From contig NZ_JAUCDY010000014.1 in assembly GCF_030362935.1 (NCBI RefSeq), positions 1-64,000 on the forward strand: 64,000 nucleotides of DNA, read 5' to 3'. This document shows positions 1-9,084 of this stretch, one piece after another. The DNA is from Thiopseudomonas acetoxidans. GTDB taxonomy: Bacteria > Pseudomonadota > Gammaproteobacteria > Pseudomonadales > Pseudomonadaceae. Every line of letters begins with the position of its first letter. Positions within the stretch are counted from its first letter, which is position 1. The position numbers were made by a program, and so were the translations under genes. A model generated the notes under the pieces. The model worked only from the letters and a program-made list of their open reading frames with translations, ran no database searches and was not told the DNA's origin.

Positions 1-6
1 GCTTTT

Positions 7-116
7 GTGGGAGCGCAACTCTTGCGCGATTGGAGCCCGAACCTGGCACAAGTGGTTTTATCCTGTTGCTCATGTGGGCCCCTCAAGTCCGCTTCGCGCA
101 TAAGATGCGCTCCCAC
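7..116. repeat. REP pair in inverted orientation (BIME-like)
   Basis: A plus-strand REP lies at 7-30 (GTGGGAGC followed by the hairpin GCGCAA-CTC-TTGCGC and GAT). An opposite-strand copy lies at 94-116. The first 182 bases hold no gene. They fill the space downstream of the minus-strand HD-GYP gene. The TGGG/GCGC hairpin core recurs more than twenty times in the window. Confidence 0.85.
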
Positions 117-182
117 AGGATACCTTGCTCTAGCCTTCGCTCAGAAGCTGGGTTCCCACAGGGTGCCTTGGCCTGTTTGTAG

Positions 183-1175
183 TTATTCCGGTTTATCTGC
201 CCAGCGGTCGCGGATACGGAGTATTTCGGGTAAGCAGTTGATAAATACGTCGACGAGCATGGGGTCGAAGTGGCTGCCGCTTTGGTCGCGGATGAACTCT
301 AGTGCTTCTTCGATTGGCCAGGCTTTTTTGTAGGGGCGCACGCTGGTGAGTGCGTCGAATACATCGACCAGTGAAACAATGCGTGCTTCGAGGGGTATGT
401 CCTCACCTGCCAAGCCATTTGGATAGCCTGAGCCGTCCCATTTTTCGTGGTGACAAAGTGCAATGGTGGCGGCCAGTTGTAGCAAGCTTGATTTATGTTC
501 GCCGATTATTCGTGCGCCTATGGCTGGGTGTTGGCGCATAACTTCCCACTCTTCTGCGGTGAGTTTACCTGGTTTAAGTAAAATCGCGTCGGGAATACCT
601 ATTTTGCCAACATCGTGCATCGGTGCAGCATGTAATAGCTCGTCCGCCTGTTCATCCGAAAAACCAATGGCTTTGGCAATAGTGCGGGCAAAGTGGCTGA
701 TGCGCAGGATGTGCATACCGGTTTCGTTGTCGCGATATTCTGCCGCTTTTCCCAAACACTGGACTATTTGTAGGCGGGTTTCTAGGACTTCTTCCGCTTG
801 TACCAAGGACAAATGCGTACGCACACGCGCTTTGACGATAGCTGGGTTGAAGGGTTTGGTGATGTAGTCAACTGCACCTAGGGCAAAGCCTTTTTCCTCA
901 TCGCCACTGTCGCTAAGCGCGGTGACAAAGATAATCGGAACGTGACGTAATGCCTGAATGTTTTTCAACTGTTCGCATAGGTCGTAACCGGACATATCCG
1001 GCATCATAATATCTAACAGGATCAGGTCAGGCTGTTCTTGCTGCGCCATTTTTAGTGCGGTTTTGCCGTCTTTGGCAAAGATGAGTCGGTATTCGTGCTG
1101 TAGGGTATGGCGCAATAGCTGTAGGTTGGTGGCTTCGTCGTCTACTAACAATAGGCTGTGTTTTTTTCTATTCAT
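183..1175 (-). CDS. Response regulator with HD-GYP c-di-GMP phosphodiesterase domain
   Basis: A two-domain cytoplasmic regulator of RpfG type. Residues 6-120 form a receiver with acidic pair D12/D13, phospho-acceptor D55 in LLDIMMPD and the conserved lysine in ITKPFNP. The second half is an HD-GYP domain with HDVGKIGIP, HHEKWDGSGYP and the following DVFDALTS block, so it should hydrolyse c-di-GMP to GMP or pGpG. The ATG at 1175 (MNRKKHSL) is preferred over the longer frame to 1226, because the receiver starts directly after it. The gene lies downstream of the MHYT hybrid kinase on the same strand, with a REP-containing gap of about 140 bases. That kinase is therefore a plausible phosphodonor (inference). 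Domain calls are firm; the partner is not. Confidence 0.93.
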   Translation of the reverse strand: MNRKKHSLLLVDDEATNLQLLRHTLQHEYRLIFAKDGKTALKMAQQEQPDLILLDIMMPDMSGYDLCEQLKNIQALRHVPIIFVTALSDSGDEEKGFALGAVDYITKPFNPAIVKARVRTHLSLVQAEEVLETRLQIVQCLGKAAEYRDNETGMHILRISHFARTIAKAIGFSDEQADELLHAAPMHDVGKIGIPDAILLKPGKLTAEEWEVMRQHPAIGARIIGEHKSSLLQLAATIALCHHEKWDGSGYPNGLAGEDIPLEARIVSLVDVFDALTSVRPYKKAWPIEEALEFIRDQSGSHFDPMLVDVFINCLPEILRIRDRWADKPE

Positions 1176-1225
1176 AGTTTTTATGGCTTCGTTTTTAAAA
1201 AATTTACGACCTGTTGGTAATCTCA

Positions 1226-1292
1226 ATCGCGTATAAGATGCGCACCCACAGGATACCTTGCTCTAGCCTTTGCGCATAAGATGTGCTCCCAA
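1226..1292 (-). repeat. Two degenerate minus-strand REP copies
   Basis: Copies at 1226-1249 and 1271-1292 read on the minus strand as GTGGG-like starts followed by imperfect GCGCAT-CTT-AT-type hairpins with substitutions. They sit in the gap between the HD-GYP gene and the hybrid kinase. The ORF-like stretch that begins here on the plus strand is not a gene. Confidence 0.6.
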
Positions 1293-1313
1293 AAACGATC
1301 TATGTTGGTAACC

Positions 1314-4220
1314 TCAATCGCGCAAGAGCTGCTCAAGACATGCGCAAGCTTGGTCAAATTCAAAGCTATCAATGGCTGTACGAAGTTGCTCGGTCTGCTC
1401 TGTTTCTAGGCTTTGGTAAAGGGTTTCGAGCAGTTGATTATCAAGCTCATTACGTTTTAGCACGACCAATAATTGCTCAATGATTTGGGTAACAGGCTGG
1501 TTGGTCCGTGTTGCCGACTGCGACTCCTTTGCTTGGTTATCGTTCTCAACCCGCCATGTTTGGATCTCAGTCTGGATTGCCGCAAACAACGCGTTCAGCT
1601 CTGGCAGTTGCTGCAGTGCTTGCTGTTGCTGATCGGTTTTTAGCATGTGTTCTAACTGGGCCGTTTTTTTCGATAACGCGTTGAGCCCTAAGTTACCGGT
1701 GACACCACGCAACTTGTGCAGACTAAACAACAGCGCGTCTAAGTCGATAGATTCCGCCGTTCCATGGAGTTGCGGATACTGCTTGGCTGCTGTCTCAAGA
1801 AAACTGCTAATTTGCTTTACCAGTTCTTGTCGACTGCCCCACAGGTTTTCGCCTGTGTGCCAGTCAATGGTTTTGGCTTTAATGGCTTTGATAGGCTCTG
1901 CGAGCGTTTTCGTGTGTTTGAGTACGCGGCGCATTTCAGCAAATAAGTTGGGTACATCTAGCGGTTTTACCGCAAACCCATCCATACCTGCTTGGCGCGC
2001 CTCGTCACGATCACGCTCCATTACGCTGGCGGTCAAGGCAATAATGGGGGTGCGCTTAAGGTTATGCTGTTGTTCATTGCTGCGAATTGTCGCGCAGGCC
2101 TGCAAGCCGTCAATGATCGGCATGTGCAGGTCCATCAGCACCAGATCAAAGCTGTCGCTCTGATATAGTTCAATCACTTCTTGACCATTGCTGGCACTGA
2201 ATACCTCATGCCCTTCGCGCTCCAGTATCAAGCGTAGCAGCTGAAGGTTTTGTTCAACATCATCGGCTATTAGCAACTTTAACTTAGGTAACTGCACTGC
2301 TTGCTCAGCCTGCTTTTGTGGTACAGGCTGATCGGCGACTCTCAGCGGCAGGGTTACGCAAAAATTACTGCCCTGTCCCAACTCCGTTTCTACTTCAATT
2401 GTGCCACCCATGGTTTCGGCCAATTGTCTGGAAATAGTGGTGCCCAAACCGCTGCCGCCAAAGCGTCGGCTGATGGAGGAGTCGGCCTGGGTAAAGGGCT
2501 CAAAAATGCTGCTGACTTGCTCCGGCGTCATGCCAATGCCTGTATCCTTAACCTGAATGCGGACGTTGCCGTTGGCATAATTAAGCTTAATGCTCACTGT
2601 GCCCCGCTCAGTAAATTTAATCGCATTGCCGATAAGGTTGGTTAATATTTGCGCAATACGTAGCGAGTCACCAATAAAAAACTTAGGCGTAGACTCGGGG
2701 TAGTCTGTGTGCAGATGAAGCCCCTTGCTTTGCGCTGATAAGTTAAGCGTCGCTAGTATTTGCTGGATAAGTGCGGGCATCGAAAAAACATTATTTTCAA
2801 GTTCTAAATAGCCCTGCTCAATTTTTGTGGTATCTAAAACATCGTTAATCAGGCTGAGTAAAGAGCGTGATGAATTTTTGATTGTTTGCAGATGCTCTCT
2901 TTGTGTCGGCGTCAATTCGGTGTGTAGCAACAAGTCCGTAAAGCCGATAATGGCGTTCATTGGTGTACGTATTTCATGGCTCATGTTGGCTAAAAAGTTA
3001 CTCTTCGCCTGAGCTGCTTGCTCGGCACGCTCGGCAGCTTCGCGCAATGATCTTTCCAGTGCGTGGCGCTCGCTAATATCGGACAACATGCCGACAAACA
3101 GCAAATCATCGGCTTTTTTTTGTGCCACTTTACCCACCGCCAAACGCACGGGTAAGGTGCTGCCATCTTTACGCCGCGCGACCACTTCACGCCCTATGCC
3201 AATAATATTAGCTCTTTGCGTTTCACGATAATTAGAAAGATAGCCATCATGCTCAGAATGGTAAGGTTCTGGCATCAGCATTTTGACGTTATGACCTACC
3301 ACTTCAATCGCTTGGTAGCCAAAGAGTCGCTCAGCTGATTTGTTAAATTCTTGCACTTTACCTTGCCCATCAATGGTAATAATGGCATCCACGGCGGTGT
3401 CCAAAATCGCCTGTACGCGAGATTTATTTTCTTCCATGGTGCGGTAAAACATGCTGGTGCGTATCAGTCCGTTTAACGCTGCCACCATGCCGCCGGCGGT
3501 AATACACAACGAAGACAAGGCCAGTGCAATGTAGCTTTCCTCTATCATTATGCCGGACAGTTTTGGGCTCGCCACGCCGTAAAACTCTGTTGCTGCAAGA
3601 GCAGTGTAATGCATGGCCGCAATAGCAAGGCCAAACAAGATAGCGCTTAGATAAAAGCTGTATTTTTTAGGTAACTTAAGACCTAGGCGAAAACGTATTC
3701 TAAGTGCCGCTATGGATAACAACACGGCCAGTGCAACCGATAGCGCAAAGACCCAAGGGTCGTACAGCATGACTAGCGGGGTGACCATCGCCATCATGCC
3801 CAAATAATGCATTAGTGCGATACCTAAACCGATGATTGTGCCGCCAATAATAAGCTGCTGAAGGGTAAATTTGGGGCGCGCCAAGATGTTCATAGCCAAG
3901 GTAGAAGCCACTAATGCCGGCACAAAAGACAGCATGGTTAAGTCGGCACGATAATCGATCGGTGCAGGCAAAACGAAGGCGAGCATACCGATAAAGTGTG
4001 TGCTCCAAATACCTGCGGCCAAAGCAATAGCGCCGGTTATAAGAGCAATTCTCTGATAAAAAAGGCTGGCTGAGTAGCGCGCAATATGGGCGGTTTCCAG
4101 CGCCATCAGTGACATAAACACAGCCACCACGATGGAAAGCACGACCAGCCCCATTTTATGTTCGCCCTGAACCAGAGGCAGACCGTCAATTGCAGCTGTT
4201 GAAAAAAAGTTGTGTAGCAT
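1314..4220 (-). CDS. MHYT-domain hybrid sensor histidine kinase (MHYT-PAS-HisKA-HATPase-REC-Hpt)
   Basis: 968 residues. The N-terminal ~260 residues are membrane helices carrying the repeated MHYT signatures (STHFIGML, ALMHYLGM, AAMHYTAL), a family proposed to sense O2, CO or NO through a bound metal. A PAS domain follows (VDAIITIDGQGKV), then HisKA with the phospho-histidine in NMSHEIRTPMNA, and an ATPase domain with its N box (LIGNAIKFTERG) and G box (FGGSGLGTTI). A receiver follows with D in LVLMDLHMP and K in AVKPLD, then an Hpt-like domain (HKLRGVTGNLG). The layout implies a His-Asp-His relay. The gene starts two bases after the soluble receptor stop codon, so both are likely co-transcribed. 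The ATG at 4220 lacks a strong SD sequence; Met23 is an alternative start. Confidence 0.92.
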   Translation of the reverse strand: MLHNFFSTAAIDGLPLVQGEHKMGLVVLSIVVAVFMSLMALETAHIARYSASLFYQRIALITGAIALAAGIWSTHFIGMLAFVLPAPIDYRADLTMLSFVPALVASTLAMNILARPKFTLQQLIIGGTIIGLGIALMHYLGMMAMVTPLVMLYDPWVFALSVALAVLLSIAALRIRFRLGLKLPKKYSFYLSAILFGLAIAAMHYTALAATEFYGVASPKLSGIMIEESYIALALSSLCITAGGMVAALNGLIRTSMFYRTMEENKSRVQAILDTAVDAIITIDGQGKVQEFNKSAERLFGYQAIEVVGHNVKMLMPEPYHSEHDGYLSNYRETQRANIIGIGREVVARRKDGSTLPVRLAVGKVAQKKADDLLFVGMLSDISERHALERSLREAAERAEQAAQAKSNFLANMSHEIRTPMNAIIGFTDLLLHTELTPTQREHLQTIKNSSRSLLSLINDVLDTTKIEQGYLELENNVFSMPALIQQILATLNLSAQSKGLHLHTDYPESTPKFFIGDSLRIAQILTNLIGNAIKFTERGTVSIKLNYANGNVRIQVKDTGIGMTPEQVSSIFEPFTQADSSISRRFGGSGLGTTISRQLAETMGGTIEVETELGQGSNFCVTLPLRVADQPVPQKQAEQAVQLPKLKLLIADDVEQNLQLLRLILEREGHEVFSASNGQEVIELYQSDSFDLVLMDLHMPIIDGLQACATIRSNEQQHNLKRTPIIALTASVMERDRDEARQAGMDGFAVKPLDVPNLFAEMRRVLKHTKTLAEPIKAIKAKTIDWHTGENLWGSRQELVKQISSFLETAAKQYPQLHGTAESIDLDALLFSLHKLRGVTGNLGLNALSKKTAQLEHMLKTDQQQQALQQLPELNALFAAIQTEIQTWRVENDNQAKESQSATRTNQPVTQIIEQLLVVLKRNELDNQLLETLYQSLETEQTEQLRTAIDSFEFDQACACLEQLLRD

Positions 4221-4222
4221 GA

Positions 4223-5323
4223 TTAGTGTAAATTCGCCTTATTGAGCAAGCGTACCAAGCCTTCCATCACTGTTAGATTAGCCAATTCCATTGCATTAAG
4301 CTCCTGCAGTGCGTCTTCTAAACGCCCTTTAATATGTAAGTCGATCGCTTTAATGGCGTGATCATGCACTGCTTTGTGTGGGACTTCCAGTGCCGTGTAG
4401 TCGGACATCTGCTGAAACAGCGCACGGCCATCACCGGAGTAGTACCACTGCCCTAAGCGGCAATGTTTTTCATCGGGGAAGTCAGCCGGCGTGGCATCAG
4501 AAATACCGAAGAATACTTTGTATACCTCAAGCTTAAGCTCCAGCTCATCAATATTGGCGAGCTCCACGTTGGCCAAAATAGCAGATGAGTTAATGGCTTG
4601 CTCCATGCGCTGCGATAGCTGCAGTAAATCATTCATGTTAACGACGGCTTGCTGGCTTTGTACGGCGTGCTCTTCCGCGTCCGCTGCACCCGCTTCAATT
4701 ACGCTGTGCGCGTCACGGGTTTCTTCCTGAATATTTTTAACTAGGGTGGAAATATCATCGGTAGCTTGCGAGGTGCGCTGGGCAAGATTACGCACTTCGT
4801 CGGCTACCACTGCAAATCCGCGCCCTGCTTCACCAGCTCGTGCCGCTTCAATCGCCGCATTAAGCGCCAGCAAGTTAGTTTGATCGGCCACTTCTTCAAT
4901 CAGCTGCACAATGCCACCGATCTCTTCGGCACGACGACTGAGCGTGCTGACCTTTTCTGACGCCTCACGCATGCGTTCAAAGGTCGACTGCAGGTTGGCG
5001 GCGATTTGGGTGAATGCCTGCCGGTTGGTGCTTGAGTGTTCAGCGGCTTGTAACGCTGATTTCTTTTCTTCGTTAAGGGTTAGAGCCAGCTGTTCGAAGG
5101 AGTTTTTTACGCCATTGAGTGAGTTACCAAAGGTGCCTAGACTGTTAAAAACACCATTATGGACAGTGCGTTCACGCTGCAACTGCGTCAGGGTGCCAGT
5201 TTCTGCGCTTAGCTGCTGTTCTAGTTCATTAACGCGAGCCTGCAGTGCTGCATTTTCATGCAGTAATTGTGCGTTATCCGCTTGGGTTTGTTTAAGTTGT
5301 GCTTTTATTCGGCTGGAAAACAT
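4223..5323 (-). CDS. Soluble methyl-accepting chemotaxis protein with C-terminal CZB domain
   Basis: About 366 residues with no membrane helix. The N-terminus is a coiled coil, the middle is a receptor signalling tip (EVADQTNLLALNAAIEAARAGE, split by no gap), and the C-terminus is a CZB zinc-binding domain (KHCRLGQWYYSG, then PHKAVHDH). CZB receptors normally use an upstream His (in an LDHxxWK-like motif) plus Cys, His and His to bind zinc. Here the first position reads NIDELELK, so that His appears to be replaced by Glu. The ATG at 5323 has a GAGG Shine-Dalgarno sequence 7 bases upstream and is preferred over the frame start at 5344. It is followed at once by the MHYT hybrid kinase, suggesting a shared cytoplasmic sensing unit. 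Confidence 0.9.
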   Translation of the reverse strand: MFSSRIKAQLKQTQADNAQLLHENAALQARVNELEQQLSAETGTLTQLQRERTVHNGVFNSLGTFGNSLNGVKNSFEQLALTLNEEKKSALQAAEHSSTNRQAFTQIAANLQSTFERMREASEKVSTLSRRAEEIGGIVQLIEEVADQTNLLALNAAIEAARAGEAGRGFAVVADEVRNLAQRTSQATDDISTLVKNIQEETRDAHSVIEAGAADAEEHAVQSQQAVVNMNDLLQLSQRMEQAINSSAILANVELANIDELELKLEVYKVFFGISDATPADFPDEKHCRLGQWYYSGDGRALFQQMSDYTALEVPHKAVHDHAIKAIDLHIKGRLEDALQELNAMELANLTVMEGLVRLLNKANLH

Positions 5324-5864
5324 AACATCCTCGCTCTGCAGCATCCTGTTGCAGTGATTTCAGAATAAACACTCACAGACTAATGCTCTGTCTCGATAAA
5401 ATTTCAGCAAGTTTTAACAACTATTGGTTTTGCAGCTCGATGCCGTCCCTGACCAAAATTCGACCTGCTAGCAAAACAACAGTATTAATGACGTGCTGTT
5501 ATGCTAAGCAAGCCTGAACGAGAATGAATTCTGTTTTCGTAAATTCCTTGATCAAACGCACGGATGATGAAATAAGTACCCAACCGCCTGTGGTGATACT
5601 GCTGGAACCCTGCTTCAGTGCTGCTGGTGGGTCCAATCGCGCATAAGATGCGCTCCCACAAAGGTGCCTCCCTCCCACAAAGGCTGGGCTAATACAAAGG
5701 TTGAGCTTGCAGGGTATACGGTATGGTTCTTGTGGGAGCGCAACTTTTGCGCGAAAAAGGCGTGAGCCAGACGCGAAGCAAGTCACGATGTCCGCACAAG
5801 CGGCTTTCAAATACTGGGCTAAAATAACTGGATACGTCTCTGTCATTACATTAAGGATGATGCT
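5324..5864. other. Intergenic region of about 540 bases with inverted REP pair
   Basis: There is no credible gene here; the minus-strand frame 5499-5846 runs across REPs and lacks protein-like features. A minus-strand REP lies at 5636-5659 and a plus-strand REP at 5732-5754 (GTGGGAGC, then GCGCAA-CTT-TTGCGC). They stand immediately upstream of the RAYT transposase and form its left flank. Bases 5324-5630 must carry the promoter for the receptor/kinase genes, but no box is convincing. Confidence 0.7.
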
Positions 5865-6320
5865 ATGCAGGAAAAAGGCTATAAAACCCTTCGTAAAGGA
5901 CGGTATTCATGCGCGGGCAATCTCTATTTCGTTACTGCATCCACCAACAATAGACACCCTTATTTTACTAATTTTCGTCATGCACATGCCGCTGTTAGTG
6001 GTTTTACCGCTACTGCTGTTTTAACAGACTCACAGTTATTGTGCTGGGTGCTAATGCCTGATCATGTGCACTGGCTTTTACAGCTTGGCAATGACAAAAC
6101 ACTGTCGTCATTAATTAGACATATGAAAGCAGCAGCTACTCGAAATATCAGGATGGCGGGGGTCTCAGAACCGATTTGGCAGCATGGCTTTTATGACCAT
6201 GCTTTGCGCAAAGAGGAGAATATACATGAACTTGCTCGCTATATAGTGGCTAACCCAATACGAGCTGGGTTGGTTAACTCAGTAAGGCATTACCCTTTCT
6301 GGGATGCCGTGTGGTTGTAA
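5865..6320 (+). CDS. REP-associated tyrosine transposase (RAYT, TnpA_REP, Y1/HUH family)
   Basis: A 151-residue single-domain Y1 transposase. The metal-binding HUH motif is MPDHVHWLL near residue 65, and the putative catalytic Tyr lies in ARYIVANPIRAGLV near residue 127. That YIxxNPxRAG context is diagnostic of RAYTs. Known RAYTs are single-copy domesticated relatives of IS200/IS605 transposases. They cut REP DNA next to the hairpin using a 5' GTAG-type tetranucleotide. The gene has an AAGGATG ribosome-binding region before its ATG. It is flanked by REPs at 5636-5659 and 5732-5754 on the left and 6402-6425 on the right (a REPtron arrangement). It lies between two signalling operons on the opposite strand. 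It is the likely mobiliser of the REPs elsewhere in the window (inference). Confidence 0.93.
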   Translation: MQEKGYKTLRKGRYSCAGNLYFVTASTNNRHPYFTNFRHAHAAVSGFTATAVLTDSQLLCWVLMPDHVHWLLQLGNDKTLSSLIRHMKAAATRNIRMAGVSEPIWQHGFYDHALRKEENIHELARYIVANPIRAGLVNSVRHYPFWDAVWL

Positions 6321-6401
6321 ACTTACCTATAACCCTGCTGTTTTTTTGTTGGTGGCAATTTTGGGTGATACTGGCTGGGTTCAGTGCTGCTGGCGAATTC
6401 A

Positions 6402-6425
6402 ATCGCGCAAGAGTTGCGCTCCCAC
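6402..6425 (-). repeat. REP element, right flank of RAYT
   Basis: A full minus-strand REP whose hairpin reads GCGCAA-CTC-TTGCGC after GTGGGAGC. It lies between the RAYT stop and the end of the cheW-like gene. With the left-flank REPs it brackets the transposase. Confidence 0.85.
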
Positions 6426-6444
6426 AAGTTGTGCTTTTACACAG

Positions 6445-6822
6445 CTAAGTTGTGAGTTGTTGGGCGTTGAGTAGGGTGAGTAGTTGGTTGTGGTGCCAGG
6501 CTAGGGCTTGGATGCTGGGGTGTTGTTTGGCGTGTTGCATTAGCGGGGGCAGCGGCCAGATTGAGTCAGCATTGAGCTCAATAATTTGTGCTTCCTGCTC
6601 TAGGGCGAGCAGCAGCTCATTCTGCTGGCCGCGTAGGCGTAAGGCATAATTTGCGGTCGGGGCAATTTCAGGGGTAGCTGTAAACAAGCCGCTTAGGTCG
6701 ATGTTTTTTTGCTGATTATGCGCCAAGTCCTCGAATGTGCCCATCGCCACGACATACCTTGCTTCAACCGCAAAGCCATAGCCGTTGTATTGAAACGCCA
6801 CTAAAACTATCGACTGCATCAT
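6445..6822 (-). CDS. CheW-like domain protein (second coupling protein of the cluster)
   Basis: A small protein of about 125 residues with a weakly conserved CheW-like fold (VLVAFQYNGYGFAVEARYVVAM at the start, a beta-rich middle). CheW proteins couple receptors to CheA. It is the last gene of the minus-strand chemosensory operon. The ATG at 6822 overlaps the upstream cheW stop as ATGA, so translational coupling is likely; an in-frame start at 6852 is possible. Similarity to canonical CheW is low. It could be a specialised coupling protein analogous to WspD or a PilI-like protein. Confidence 0.75.
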   Translation of the reverse strand: MMQSIVLVAFQYNGYGFAVEARYVVAMGTFEDLAHNQQKNIDLSGLFTATPEIAPTANYALRLRGQQNELLLALEQEAQIIELNADSIWPLPPLMQHAKQHPSIQALAWHHNQLLTLLNAQQLTT

Positions 6823-7370
6823 GGTGTTTGTGGCTGTGTCTGCGTGCGCCAAGCTTGCAACAGCAAATCCAGATTGAGCAGCGCGATCGGCCAGTCGTTG
6901 TAACTTAGCAGCGCCGTGACATAAGGCTGCATGTGTTCCGGCAGGCTGTCTAAGGGTGGCTTTAACTGACTTTCCGGCACATCCACCACTTCCAACAAGG
7001 CATCGATGCGAATGCCGGTGGTAATCCCCGCGCCAGCACAGTGCAAAATGGAAGACTCTTTATTTTGCGCCTGCTCAAGACTGGGCAAATGCAGCAGGTG
7101 ATTCAGGCTAAGCACTGACTCTATGTCCCCGCGCAAATTAATCACGCCTTCCACTGAGTCGTGCATACCCGGAACAAAGTTAACTTTTATATCATTGCTC
7201 AGCACTTCTTTCACCGAGTGCCCTGGCAAAGCGAAGTACTTGTCTGCCAGCTGGAAGATAACCAGCTTGATCAGTAGCTCATCCACATCCACTACTTGGT
7301 TATCGCCTTGCTGCTTGGCAGTTAAAAGCTCATCCAAAGTTTGCTCTACACTCGATTTGCTGTCTGTCAT
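6819..7370 (-). CDS. CheW-type chemosensory coupling protein
   Basis: 183 residues. After an N-terminal extension of about 30 residues there is a CheW domain: LVIFQLADKYFALP, then GMHDSVEGVINLRGDI, which matches the conserved VxGxxNLRGxI core. It should bridge the receptor at 14129-16165 and the hybrid CheA. Its start overlaps the diguanylate cyclase stop by one base (TAATG). Its own stop overlaps the next cheW-like gene, so this is one tightly coupled operon. Confidence 0.88.
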   Translation of the reverse strand: MTDSKSSVEQTLDELLTAKQQGDNQVVDVDELLIKLVIFQLADKYFALPGHSVKEVLSNDIKVNFVPGMHDSVEGVINLRGDIESVLSLNHLLHLPSLEQAQNKESSILHCAGAGITTGIRIDALLEVVDVPESQLKPPLDSLPEHMQPYVTALLSYNDWPIALLNLDLLLQAWRTQTQPQTP

Positions 7371-9052
7371 TAGCTTTTATAATCCACGTTAACTCGGTTG
7401 CGGCCATCCATTTTAGCTTGGTAAAGGGCTTTGTCGGCGGCAGCGAAAAGCTCTTCTACTGTGCTGTAGTGGGCATATGAACTGAGCCCAGCACTGAAGG
7501 TGCAAGTAAATTGCTCTGTGCCGGTAGAGAATACGATTTTTGAAAAGTCTTCGCGCAAGGTATCGATAAGCTCATAGGCCTGCTCAATAGAAATTTTACG
7601 CAATAAAATAGCAAACTCTTCGCCACCGTAGCGACCTATAACATCAGTACCGCGTAAACGATGTTTCAGCACGCGCGATAAAGCTACCAGCACTTGATCT
7701 CCGGCTAGATGACCATGTTTGTCGTTCACTTTTTTAAAGTAATCCAGATCCAGCATCACCATAACCAGGTTTTCTTTAGTGCGTCCTATCTGGCCCACTA
7801 CGTTGTCAATAACGTCCTTGGTGGTGCCGTGATTAAACAATCCCGTCAGGCTGTCTCGAGTCATTAGGCGGCGCAAAGCACGCATACGTTCGGCACGTAA
7901 AGCTACGGAACTGACCAATTCACTCGGCACTACGGGCTTGGTAATAAAGCCTTCAACACCCACGCGCATAGCGCTAAATTGCTTTTCGCGATCGGTTTCT
8001 GAGGATAGATAAATAATAGGCATACCCAAGTATTCCGGCACCATACGGATGATTCCCGCTAATTCTTGACCGGTGCATTGCGGCATGTACACATCGACCA
8101 AAATCAAATCTGGAGAAAAATTCCGTAACACATCGAGCACTAGTGAAGGTTCATGTACCTGCTCAACCAACATACCGGCGTCTTCTAAAATAAGGCTGTG
8201 GTACTGGGCGACATCGGGCTCGTCATCCACGATCAAAATCCGGAGCGGTTCTACCAGCTTGTTTTTTAATAAATCATCCAGTGCAGCGGCTAACTCCAAG
8301 GGTCGTGCCGGCTTGGTAAAGTAACTGCGACAACCCGCACGAAACGCACTTAAGCGCCCTGCAAAGCAGTCTTGCCCAGAGAGCACAATCGCTGGCAGTT
8401 GTCGGCCAAGAGCTTCGTTGACCCGTCTTAGGGTTTCAGTACCGGCAATGCTGCTTTGTGGAAAATGCACATCCATCACCACAGCATCAGGTGCTTGCTT
8501 TAATACTGAGGTTTCAAAGCTTTCCACATCGGTAAAACGTCGAATTTTATAGCCAAAACAGCTCAGTTGATAATCAAGGTGGGCGACCTGCTCTGATTCA
8601 TCGTCGCAGACATAAATTAACGGCGCTCCCTGTTCTTGCCAGTTGTTATTAGTTTGGCTCATTTCAAAACTTGACGTACGATAGGGTCGCTCAACGCTTA
8701 GGTCCATTTGCTCGAGCTCTTCTTGCTCTAAGCGCAGCTGTTCCAAAAGCTCATTGAACATTTGGCTTTTACTGCTGTTTAGCACGCCTTTAGTATTCAT
8801 CAGCCCCTGCGCCAGCTGCTCCCCCATTCCTGCGCCATCAGCCAACCCATCAAAGCCAAATGAACTGCTGGCTCCTTTTAAGCTATGAAAAGCGCGAAAC
8901 AAGTCGCCCATAATACGCTCGTCATATTCAGCACAGCTGTCTGCTTGCTGAATAGACGCTTCAATTTCTGCTAGGCGCTTGGGCAACTGCTTAACGAAAC
9001 TGGTTCTAAGCTGAAGTATTTTTGCCTGTAGATTGGAGTTAGTCGATGCCAT
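7370..9052 (-). CDS. Hpt-REC-REC-GGDEF diguanylate cyclase, output of the chemosensory operon
   Basis: 560 residues. An N-terminal Hpt-like domain carries its His in FRAFHSLKGASSSFG. It is followed by two receivers (phospho-sites in VVMDVHFP and LILVDVYMP, lysines in FTKPARP and ITKPVVP) and a GGDEF domain. The cyclase site RYGGEEF is intact. An inhibitory I-site RxxD (RGTD) sits five residues before GGEEF, so product inhibition is expected. The architecture gives three phosphorylation points upstream of c-di-GMP synthesis, more than WspR, which has one receiver. It lies between the lone receiver and cheW in the operon and overlaps cheW by one base. CheA is the expected phosphodonor. Confidence 0.93.
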   Translation of the reverse strand: MASTNSNLQAKILQLRTSFVKQLPKRLAEIEASIQQADSCAEYDERIMGDLFRAFHSLKGASSSFGFDGLADGAGMGEQLAQGLMNTKGVLNSSKSQMFNELLEQLRLEQEELEQMDLSVERPYRTSSFEMSQTNNNWQEQGAPLIYVCDDESEQVAHLDYQLSCFGYKIRRFTDVESFETSVLKQAPDAVVMDVHFPQSSIAGTETLRRVNEALGRQLPAIVLSGQDCFAGRLSAFRAGCRSYFTKPARPLELAAALDDLLKNKLVEPLRILIVDDEPDVAQYHSLILEDAGMLVEQVHEPSLVLDVLRNFSPDLILVDVYMPQCTGQELAGIIRMVPEYLGMPIIYLSSETDREKQFSAMRVGVEGFITKPVVPSELVSSVALRAERMRALRRLMTRDSLTGLFNHGTTKDVIDNVVGQIGRTKENLVMVMLDLDYFKKVNDKHGHLAGDQVLVALSRVLKHRLRGTDVIGRYGGEEFAILLRKISIEQAYELIDTLREDFSKIVFSTGTEQFTCTFSAGLSSYAHYSTVEELFAAADKALYQAKMDGRNRVNVDYKS

Positions 9053-9084
9053 AAAGAATATTTTTATACCAATGAGCGGTTGAA

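Noticed and set aside
5499..5846. Minus-strand 115-residue ORF before the RAYT gene
   Set aside because: It reads through two REPs, has no recognisable motif and overlaps repeat-derived sequence; treated as spurious.
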